DNA from: Lachnoclostridium sp. UBA1434
GTDB taxonomy: Bacteria; Bacillota; Clostridia; Lachnospirales; Lachnospiraceae
Direction: 5' to 3'
Assembly (NCBI GenBank): GCA_002329645.1
Contig: DCTS01000102.1
Coordinates: forward strand, 6,715 to 11,727
Length of the DNA stretch: 5,013 nt
Shown: positions 1-4,612 of the stretch, one piece after another
Position numbering within the stretch: the stretch's first letter is position 1
Layout of the letters: each line of letters starts with the position of its first letter
Translations under genes and position numbers: made by a program
Notes under the pieces: generated by a model
What the model was told of the DNA's origin: nothing
Databases searched by the model: none
Seen by the model: the letters and a program-made list of their open reading frames with translations, nothing else

Positions 1-66
1 CATAAGCGGATGATACAGTATGCTGCCAAAAGCCTCCGCATAAGCGGATGATACAGTATGCTACCA
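1..66. repeat. 38-bp tandem repeat, two visible copies, cut by the left edge
   Basis: Positions 1-28 and 39-66 are the same 28-bp sequence with one difference (G25 against A63), giving a 38-bp period. Each copy begins with the end of a CCGC-ATAA-GCGG hairpin core and continues into a near-palindrome (ATAC-A-GTAT). The intervening bases 29-38 complete the unit. Read on the minus strand, a unit has the look of a worn terminator: TCCGC, a TTAT loop, GCGGA, then a CTTTT run. The first copy starts at base 1, so the array probably continues outside the window. It lies downstream of the minus-strand tRNA gene. No coding function is apparent. Confidence 0.8.
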
Positions 67-69
67 ATT

Positions 70-95
70 CAGAATGATGCCTTGGCATCATTCTG
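70..95. repeat. Perfect 26-bp palindrome (12-bp stem, 2-nt loop)
   Basis: Bases 70-81 pair perfectly with 84-95, leaving only TT as a loop (or a 10-bp stem with a CCTTGG loop). No run of T follows on either strand, so it is not a standard intrinsic terminator. On the minus strand it comes after the terminator of the tRNA-Arg gene and could be a back-up hairpin or an RNA 3'-end stabiliser. It sits between two copies of a related repeated element, where the spacing is 32 bp longer than the 38-bp period, so it may be an insertion. The structure is seen directly; the role is a guess. Confidence 0.7.
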
Positions 96-97
96 CT

Positions 98-124
98 AAA
101 AGACTCCGCATTAGCGGAGTCTTT
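98..124 (-). terminator. Intrinsic terminator of the tRNA-Arg gene
   Basis: Bases 99-109 and 114-124 form a perfect 11-bp stem with a 4-nt loop (ATTA on the plus strand). The lower stem is GC-rich around CTCCGC/GCGGAG. On the minus strand the 3' arm runs into TTTT at 101-98, and the hairpin begins one base past the end of the mature tRNA, the usual place for a tRNA terminator. The stem is nearly symmetric, so some activity on the plus strand is possible, but no plus-strand gene is seen before it in this window. Confidence 0.85.
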
Positions 125-125
125 A

Positions 126-198
126 TGCACCTGACTGGATTTGAACCGGCGGCCTTTCGCTCCGGAGGCGAACGCTCTATCCACTGAGCTACAGGTGC
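126..198 (-). tRNA. tRNA-Arg, anticodon CCG
   Basis: The reverse complement folds as a 73-nt cloverleaf. The acceptor stem is GCACCTG/CAGGTGC with discriminator A. The D-stem is GCTC/GAGC with an AGTGGATA loop. The anticodon stem TTCGC/GCGAA encloses the loop CTCCGGA, putting CCG at 34-36, so it reads the arginine codon CGG. The variable loop has 5 nt and the T-loop is TTCAAAT. All stems pair fully except the T-stem, where C51 faces A63 and G49 faces U65. CCA is not encoded: the bases after the discriminator are TAA. The gene has its own promoter and terminator, so it appears monocistronic. CGG codons occur sparsely in the neighbouring rluF and ligA genes. Confidence 0.95.
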
Positions 199-232
199 AG
201 AATTTATGTTGCCCAATATTTCGGACTATGAT

Positions 233-262
233 ATTATATACTAACCCGGCTGTATTTGTAAA
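233..262 (-). promoter_or_regulatory. Promoter of the tRNA-Arg gene
   Basis: On the minus strand there is a -35 box TTTACA (262-257) and a consensus -10 box TATAAT (238-233), separated by 18 bp. Transcription would start near 226, giving a 5' leader of about 27 nt before the mature tRNA at 198. The match to the sigma-A consensus and the position support the call. Confidence 0.75.
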
Positions 263-404
263 GGTTGATTCTGCTGTTAATGGAATATTTAGAAGGTATG
301 GGAATATAATGAAAATGTAGTTGAGCATGTACGAAAAATACAGATTCCAGGCTTATTTATTACAAAAGTATTAAATAATGTTACAGAAAAGTTAAATACA
401 CCCG

Positions 405-433
405 TTGACTTTTATTTTGATTTTTGATATTAT
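405..433 (+). promoter_or_regulatory. Promoter P1 of the anchored-protein gene
   Basis: TTGACT (405-410) and TATTAT (428-433) are spaced by exactly 17 bp in a very AT-rich stretch. The predicted start is near 440, giving a leader of about 50 nt before the ATG at 491. This is the better of two candidates upstream of this gene. The remaining DNA between the tRNA promoter and here (263-404) is AT-rich and shows no credible ORF or structured RNA. Confidence 0.6.
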
Positions 434-438
434 TACAT

Positions 439-467
439 TTGAGAATATAGTATGATATTGCTATAGT
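439..467 (+). promoter_or_regulatory. Possible second promoter P2 of the anchored-protein gene
   Basis: TTGAGA (439-444) and TATAGT (462-467) are also spaced by 17 bp. A start near 474 would leave a leader of only about 17 nt, just including the ribosome binding site. If this promoter is used, a TTG start at 467 cannot be used from it, because that codon would lie within the -10 region. It may be a genuine tandem promoter or a chance match in AT-rich DNA. Confidence 0.4.
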
Positions 468-479
468 TGGATGAAATTC

Positions 480-485
480 AAGGAG
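480..485 (+). promoter_or_regulatory. Ribosome binding site that fixes the ATG at 491
   Basis: AAGGAG ends 5 nt before the ATG at 491. This is a near-perfect Shine-Dalgarno sequence at a normal distance. It lies inside the reading frame opened by the upstream TTG at 467, which itself has no such site, so the protein should start at 491. Confidence 0.85.
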
Positions 486-490
486 ATAAT

Positions 491-1249
491 ATGAAGCTTA
501 AATATAAAAAGGTAATATTGCTAACAACGATGAGTACTATGGGTATCGGTTTACTTACGCTATCCATCAGTCAGGACAGACCTCAGGCCAAGGAGAATGA
601 CGATACAGTCCAGGAAGCTGCTGTATTAATGAGCGGTGATGAAGGCGGCGATATTGAGGTTTCCTTGAATGAGGAGGGGGCAGAGGTAACGATAGCACCC
701 ACCCTGACTCCGACTCCTTCTCCGACCCCTGTTCCGTCACCTACACCGACACCGGTTCCTGTATATCCTCTTGAGGAGAATGCAGAGATAGATAAGTTCA
801 TTGATGATTTTTACAAGGCGAAGGCTGCACTGGATATAAACAAGATTAAAAGTATGCATATTGACCCGGATGATGCGCCGACGCTTGAACACCTTCAGAG
901 CAAGATGATGTATATTGAGGAATATTTCAATGTAAAGGCTTATGCCAAGAAGGGATACAGGGAAAACTCCTATATCGTATATGCTTACTCCGAAGTGAAG
1001 TTTTCCAATATTAAGACACTTGCACCTGGATTGGGCAAGCTTTACCTGCTTAAGGATGCAGACGGAAGCTTTAAGATTATAACAAGTGATTTGAGCCCGG
1101 AAGAAAAAGCATATTATGATGCCAGGAACTTTGACGAAGATGTATTGAAGCTTAAGGAAGAGACAGATGCCAAGGGCAAAGCCGCAAAAGCTCAGGATGA
1201 GGATCTGCAGATATACTGGGAGGGCGTTGACGGACTCGGCAATAATTAA
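491..1249 (+). CDS. Membrane-anchored or secreted hypothetical protein, Pro/Thr linker plus NTF2-like domain
   Basis: I do not recognise a named gene. The 252-residue product has a basic N-terminus (KLKYKK) and a hydrophobic stretch at about residues 8-27. This is a signal anchor or signal peptide; there is no lipobox cysteine. An acidic, low-complexity segment follows (about 34-66), then a Pro/Thr/Ser linker at 69-93 of the TPTPSPTP type, typical of extracellular spacers in Gram-positive proteins. The remaining part, 94-223, has the pattern FIDDFYKAKAALDINKIK followed by strands rich in Tyr and Val and a PGLGKLYLLKDADGSFKI segment. This resembles the NTF2-like (SnoaL-type) fold of exported Lachnospiraceae proteins. 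The C-terminal 30 residues are charged and probably helical. No catalytic residues are recognisable, so a ligand-binding or cell-envelope role is only an inference. The gene is monocistronic, with a terminator 40 bp downstream. Confidence 0.85.
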   Translation: MKLKYKKVILLTTMSTMGIGLLTLSISQDRPQAKENDDTVQEAAVLMSGDEGGDIEVSLNEEGAEVTIAPTLTPTPSPTPVPSPTPTPVPVYPLEENAEIDKFIDDFYKAKAALDINKIKSMHIDPDDAPTLEHLQSKMMYIEEYFNVKAYAKKGYRENSYIVYAYSEVKFSNIKTLAPGLGKLYLLKDADGSFKIITSDLSPEEKAYYDARNFDEDVLKLKEETDAKGKAAKAQDEDLQIYWEGVDGLGNN

Positions 1250-1285
1250 TAATGACTAAGATGGGATAATATTAAGTATGTGTAT

Positions 1286-1323
1286 AAGCTGCTGTTAGGG
1301 TAGAACGCCCTGGCAGCAGTTTT
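1286..1323 (+). terminator. Intrinsic terminator after the anchored-protein gene
   Basis: Bases 1289-1300 pair with 1308-1319 as a 12-bp stem that contains two G-U pairs, with a 7-nt loop, followed directly by TTTT (1320-1323). Up to three weaker pairs can extend the base. It lies about 40 bp after the stop codon at 1247-1249, so transcription of the upstream gene should end here. The DNA from 1324 to 1410 carries no gene that I can support. Confidence 0.85.
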
Positions 1324-1410
1324 AGGTTGTACCCGTATGTAATGAAGTTATAAGCGTAATTCTGTGAACATCGTATAGCGGAAGGAAGTTCAATCCCGGG
1401 AACTCTAATA

Positions 1411-1439
1411 TGGACTAAATCCTTTAAATAAAGTATAAT
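1411..1439 (+). promoter_or_regulatory. Promoter of rluF-ligA
   Basis: TGGACT (1411-1416, one mismatch from TTGACT) and a consensus TATAAT (1434-1439) are spaced by 17 bp. Transcription would start near 1446, leaving a leader of about 95 nt before the preferred rluF start at 1542. It is the first good promoter after the terminator at 1323 and probably serves both rluF and ligA. Confidence 0.65.
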
Positions 1440-1541
1440 TACACTCATACAAGTAAAGTATATGTCGTTGTGAAATGTTTTGCACAGCATGTTTTTGCAC
1501 GGCAGGTTTACAGTAAAAGCCGGATAAAAGAGATGGTGAAG

Positions 1542-2396
1542 ATGGCTAAAAGAACCAAGAGGCTGGTTTCTCCCGATGACAGCCAGGAAGAAATAAGAAT
1601 AAACAAGTTCATAAGTGATGCCGGAATATGCTCAAGAAGAGAAGCTGATCGTTTGATTCAGGAGGGTAAGGTGCAGATTGACGGCATTACGGCAGAAATC
1701 GGCTCCAGGGTTGGAATGGACAGTATTGTCACCATTGAGGGCAAGCCCATAAACAGAGTGGAGAAGCTGGCCCTTATTGCATTTAATAAGCCCGAAGGAG
1801 TAGTATGTACAGCAGACAGAAGAGAACCGAATAATATTATTGATTATATTCAGTATAGTATGAGGATTTACCCTATCGGGAGACTGGATAAGGATTCCGA
1901 AGGCCTTATATTGCTTACAAATGACGGGTTTATCTTTAACAAGATATTGAAGGCGGAGAATCATGCAGAAAAAGAATATATTGTTACGGTTAATAAAGAG
2001 ATTACTCCCGAATTCATAAGGGATATGTCACGGGGGGTACCGATACTTGGCACAGTGACCAATCCGTGCGAGGTTATAAAGGAAGGGAAATATGAATTCC
2101 GGATAATACTTACGCAGGGACTTAACCGGCAGATCAGGAGAATGTGCGAGTATTTCGGCTACCGTGTTGTAAAGCTCATAAGGGTCAGAATTATGAACAT
2201 ACATCTGGGAAGGCTAAAAAAAGGTGCATGGAGGAACGTAACAGACAAGGAAATAGCCGAGATGAACCAACTTATTTTAAGCCGCAAGGACAATAAGGAC
2301 AATAAGGACAATAAGGACAATAAGGACAATAAGGACAATAAGAGCAATACAGACAATAAGAACAGCAAGAGCAGCAAGAACAACAAGAACAATTAG
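1542..2396 (+). CDS. rluF: 23S rRNA pseudouridine synthase RluF (RsuA/RluB/E/F family)
   Basis: The 284-residue product isomerises a uridine of 23S rRNA to pseudouridine (U2604 in E. coli, near the peptidyl-transferase centre). An S4 RNA-binding domain spans about 18-65 (INKFISDAGICSRREADRLI). The catalytic domain follows, with NKPEG at 82-86 and the active-site motif GRLDKDSEGL, whose aspartate is residue 116. The RNA-contact segment GLNRQIRRMCEYFGY is at 193-207. The wording of these motifs matches RluF rather than RluB, which normally has RLDVNTSGL. After a normal C-terminus near residue 248 comes an unusual Lys-Asp-Asn repeat tail of 36 residues. The start is uncertain: the frame opens at a GTG at 1470, and ATGs occur at 1533 and 1542. 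I prefer 1542 because AAAGAG lies 9 nt upstream and the reading MAKRTKR is natural. The extra N-terminal residues of the longer versions resemble nothing in the family. ligA follows after 85 bp, probably in the same transcript. Confidence 0.9.
   Translation: MAKRTKRLVSPDDSQEEIRINKFISDAGICSRREADRLIQEGKVQIDGITAEIGSRVGMDSIVTIEGKPINRVEKLALIAFNKPEGVVCTADRREPNNIIDYIQYSMRIYPIGRLDKDSEGLILLTNDGFIFNKILKAENHAEKEYIVTVNKEITPEFIRDMSRGVPILGTVTNPCEVIKEGKYEFRIILTQGLNRQIRRMCEYFGYRVVKLIRVRIMNIHLGRLKKGAWRNVTDKEIAEMNQLILSRKDNKDNKDNKDNKDNKDNKSNTDNKNSKSSKNNKNN
2286..2393 (+). repeat. 9-bp minisatellite encoding the (Lys-Asp-Asn)n tail of RluF
   Basis: Twelve consecutive 9-bp units run up to the stop codon. Six are identical copies of AAGGACAAT (2286-2339). 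They are followed by six diverged copies (AAGAGCAAT, ACAGACAAT, AAGAACAGC, AAGAGCAGC, AAGAACAAC, AAGAACAAT). The unit is in frame, so each gives one tripeptide: KDN six times, then KSN, TDN, KNS, KSS, KNN, KNN. Identical copies at the 5' side and decayed copies at the 3' side fit expansion by replication slippage. Because the unit is a multiple of three, changes in copy number would alter tail length without breaking the frame. Confidence 0.95.
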
Positions 2397-2418
2397 ATTA
2401 AAAAAGATCAATTAAAGG

Positions 2419-2447
2419 CAGCATGCCCATATGCTAACCATATGCTG
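2419..2447 (+). other. Short repeat and hairpin cluster between rluF and ligA
   Basis: The 9-bp sequence CCATATGCT occurs twice with an 11-bp period (2427-2435 and 2438-2446). An upstream AGCAT (2420-2424) can pair with the ATGCT of either copy, so two alternative small hairpins exist. With the outer copy the stem becomes CAGCAT/ATGCTG (2419-2424 with 2442-2447). No T-run follows, so it is not an intrinsic terminator and does not separate rluF from ligA. It may be a messenger stability or processing element, or chance. Confidence 0.35.
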
Positions 2448-2466
2448 AAATAAATATTCAACCGGG

Positions 2467-2474
2467 AAGGGGAG
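2467..2474 (+). promoter_or_regulatory. Ribosome binding site that supports the TTG start of ligA
   Basis: AAGGGGAG ends 7 nt before the TTG at 2482. The first in-frame ATG is only at codon 81, well inside the conserved N-terminal domain, so the TTG is the natural start. The strong Shine-Dalgarno sequence probably compensates for the weaker initiation codon. Confidence 0.8.
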
Positions 2475-2481
2475 AGCGGAT

Positions 2482-4488
2482 TTGGAAAAGGATATAAAAC
2501 AGGAGATAGAAAGCTTACGAAAGCTTATAAACTACCATAATGACAGGTATTACAACCAGGATAATCCTGAGATATCCGATTATGAATACGACCAGCTGTC
2601 ATTAAGATTAAGAAAGCTTGAAGCGGAGCACCCCGAATATTCAGATGAAGCATCACCAACTAAGGTAATAGGTGCAAAGGCCAAAAGGGAGGCAGGCGTA
2701 CTTGTCAGGCATAATGTACCGATGCTGAGCCTTCAGGATGTATTCAGCAGGGAAGAGGTTGAAGATTTTGTTGAACGGATATTGAAGGAACGTAAGGATA
2801 CCGTATTTGTAGTTGAAAGAAAGATTGACGGCTTATCCGTAGCCTTAAGATATACCAACGGGGAGCTTACCATGGGTATAACCAGGGGTGACGGCATTAA
2901 TTACGGAGAGGATGTTACGGAAAACGTCAAAATGATAGATGACGTAAAAACATCCCTTAAGGAGCCTGTCCCGTACCTTGAAATCAGGGGCGAGGTATAT
3001 ATGAAGCTTAAGGATTTTGAAGACGTGAACCTAAGGCTTGAGGCAGCAGGCAAAAAGGTCTTTGCCAATCCCAGGAACTGCGCAGCGGGAACCCTAAGAC
3101 AGCTTGATCCTGAGGTGCTGAAGGAGCGCAAGCTTTCAATGTTTGTATTTAACGTGCAGGCTGCACAGGGAATACATTTTACCAGTCATTCCGAAAGCCT
3201 TGAGTGGTTAAGCAGCCAGGGAATAAAAGTAATTGAAAACTACAGGCTGTGTCAAACTGCACAAGAGGTTTGGGATGCCATAACCGAAATAGGTGAATCG
3301 AGGGGCGAGCTTCCATATGATATTGACGGCGCTGTCGTCAAGGTGGATAACCTGGCTGACCGTGAATATTTCGGGGCTACATCCAAGGTGCCCAGATGGG
3401 CTGTAGCTTATAAATATCCTCCCGAGGAAAAGGAGACGGTAGTAAAGGAGATAAGGCTAACCGTAGGAAGAACCGGAAGGATTACCCCTACTGCCATATT
3501 TGAGCCTATCCGGCTGTGCGGTACGAATGTGGAGAGAGCCACACTCCATAACCAGGACAGGATAAATGAACTGGATGTAAGGATCGGTGATACTATAGTT
3601 GTCAGAAAGGCCGGTGAAATAATACCGGAGGTGCTTACGGTAGTAAAGAGCAAGAGGCCTGCGGATACGGTACCCTTTATAATTCCGGATACATGCCCTT
3701 CATGCGGAGCCCCAACCGTAAGAGACGAGAACACTGCCGATACAAGATGCGTCAACTTAAATTGTCCTGCACAGTTAGTCCAGCATATCTTAAACTTTGC
3801 AGGACGCAATGCCATGGATATTAAAGGCTTTGGGGAAGCTTATATTGAAGTTCTGATAAAGGAAGGCTACTTAAGGGATATTGCGGACATATACTATCTG
3901 CATCTTTACAGGGATGAGCTGATTAATAAGGGGCTAATCGGGAAGGAGAAGAACACCGACAAGCTGCTTGCGGCTATTGAAGAAAGCAAGAATAATGATA
4001 TAGACAGGCTTATAACCGGACTGGGAATCAGAAACATCGGCAAGCAGGCAGGATATGAGCTGAAAACCCATTTTAAATCCCTTAATGAACTAAAGGATGC
4101 CACTTATGAAGAGCTGGTTGCTATAAATGATGTGGGTGATATTACAGCCCGGTCCATTACAGAATTCTTTGCCAATCACGGCAACCGGGATATATTAAGA
4201 AGGCTTGAAGCCGCAGGTGTTAATTTCAGTTCCATGACAGCTGATACAGGCAATGAGAGCGCACTTGCAGGGAAGGTCTTTGTCATAACGGGAACACTTC
4301 CGGATATGGGCAGAACCGAGATGGAGGAGTTGCTTAAAAAGTGTGGAGCCAAGGTTTCCGGCAGCGTCTCTAAGAAGACAGATTATGTAATAGCCGGAGA
4401 GAATGCCGGAAGCAAGCTGACCAAAGCGCAGGAGTTTAATGTCCCGGTAATAACGCAGGACGAGGCCTTAAGGCTGATTGGGAAGTAA
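2482..4488 (+). CDS. ligA: NAD+-dependent DNA ligase LigA
   Basis: This 668-residue protein, the usual full length, seals nicks in duplex DNA using NAD+ and acts in Okazaki-fragment joining and repair. The Ia domain that binds the NMN half of NAD+ is at about 1-70 (YHNDRYY at 18-24, SDYEYDQL at 32-39). The adenylation domain carries the nucleophilic lysine K114 in KIDG, with TRGDG at 134-138, the LEIRGEVYM motif at 167-174, the DGAVVKVD motif at 282-289, and K311 in AYKYP. The OB-fold domain follows (about 320-400, including TVGRTGRITP). The zinc finger uses C405, C408, C423 and C428. Helix-hairpin-helix repeats lie at about 430-570, and a C-terminal BRCT domain at about 593-668 (GKVFVITGTLP, SVSKKTDYVIAG). 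Nothing is missing or broken. It starts at TTG behind a strong ribosome binding site and is probably co-transcribed with rluF. No convincing terminator follows. Confidence 0.97.
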   Translation: MEKDIKQEIESLRKLINYHNDRYYNQDNPEISDYEYDQLSLRLRKLEAEHPEYSDEASPTKVIGAKAKREAGVLVRHNVPMLSLQDVFSREEVEDFVERILKERKDTVFVVERKIDGLSVALRYTNGELTMGITRGDGINYGEDVTENVKMIDDVKTSLKEPVPYLEIRGEVYMKLKDFEDVNLRLEAAGKKVFANPRNCAAGTLRQLDPEVLKERKLSMFVFNVQAAQGIHFTSHSESLEWLSSQGIKVIENYRLCQTAQEVWDAITEIGESRGELPYDIDGAVVKVDNLADREYFGATSKVPRWAVAYKYPPEEKETVVKEIRLTVGRTGRITPTAIFEPIRLCGTNVERATLHNQDRINELDVRIGDTIVVRKAGEIIPEVLTVVKSKRPADTVPFIIPDTCPSCGAPTVRDENTADTRCVNLNCPAQLVQHILNFAGRNAMDIKGFGEAYIEVLIKEGYLRDIADIYYLHLYRDELINKGLIGKEKNTDKLLAAIEESKNNDIDRLITGLGIRNIGKQAGYELKTHFKSLNELKDATYEELVAINDVGDITARSITEFFANHGNRDILRRLEAAGVNFSSMTADTGNESALAGKVFVITGTLPDMGRTEMEELLKKCGAKVSGSVSKKTDYVIAGENAGSKLTKAQEFNVPVITQDEALRLIGK

Positions 4489-4509
4489 ATATAGTAAGAT
4501 ATTTTTGGG

Positions 4510-4538
4510 TTGCTTTATGTTATTATACATGTTATGAT
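4510..4538 (+). promoter_or_regulatory. Candidate promoter of metA
   Basis: TTGCTT (4510-4515) and TATGAT (4533-4538) are spaced by 17 bp in the AT-rich 124-bp gap after ligA. A start near 4545 would give a leader of about 68 nt before the metA ATG. That is too short for a complete SAM riboswitch or T-box, and none is recognisable in the gap. Read-through from ligA is also possible, because no strong terminator lies between the genes. Confidence 0.5.
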
Positions 4539-4612
4539 GTTTTTTATTGAATAGAATTCCTGTTTATTTCCTTTTCTATAAAATTATTCTATTATGAAAA
4601 TGGTGATATGTT

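Noticed and set aside
1..124. CRISPR array or integration attachment site beside the tRNA
   Set aside because: The repeats have no regular unique spacers, and no duplicate of the tRNA 3' end or integrase gene is present in the window.
583..801. Minus-strand 72-codon frame rich in Gly and Val
   Set aside because: It is the antisense reading of the Pro/Thr linker of the plus-strand gene and has no ribosome binding site or recognisable domain.
1384..1405. T-arm-like segment (GTTCAATCCC) suggesting a tRNA fragment
   Set aside because: No acceptor, D or anticodon arm can be built around it, so the similarity looks accidental.
1272..1490. Minus-strand 72-codon frame in the gap before rluF
   Set aside because: It spans the terminator and the rluF promoter, has no ribosome binding site and no family resemblance.
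2159..2392. Minus-strand Leu-rich frame resembling a membrane protein
   Set aside because: It is the antisense of the AAGGACAAT repeat and the end of rluF; the Leu/Ser pattern is produced by the repeat.
3408..3815. Minus-strand 135-codon frame inside ligA
   Set aside because: It is fully covered by the well-conserved OB-fold and zinc-finger region of LigA on the other strand.
4487..4506. Possible terminator after ligA (AAATAT/ATATTT with following T)
   Set aside because: The stem has only A-T pairs, overlaps the stop codon and would be too weak to terminate.
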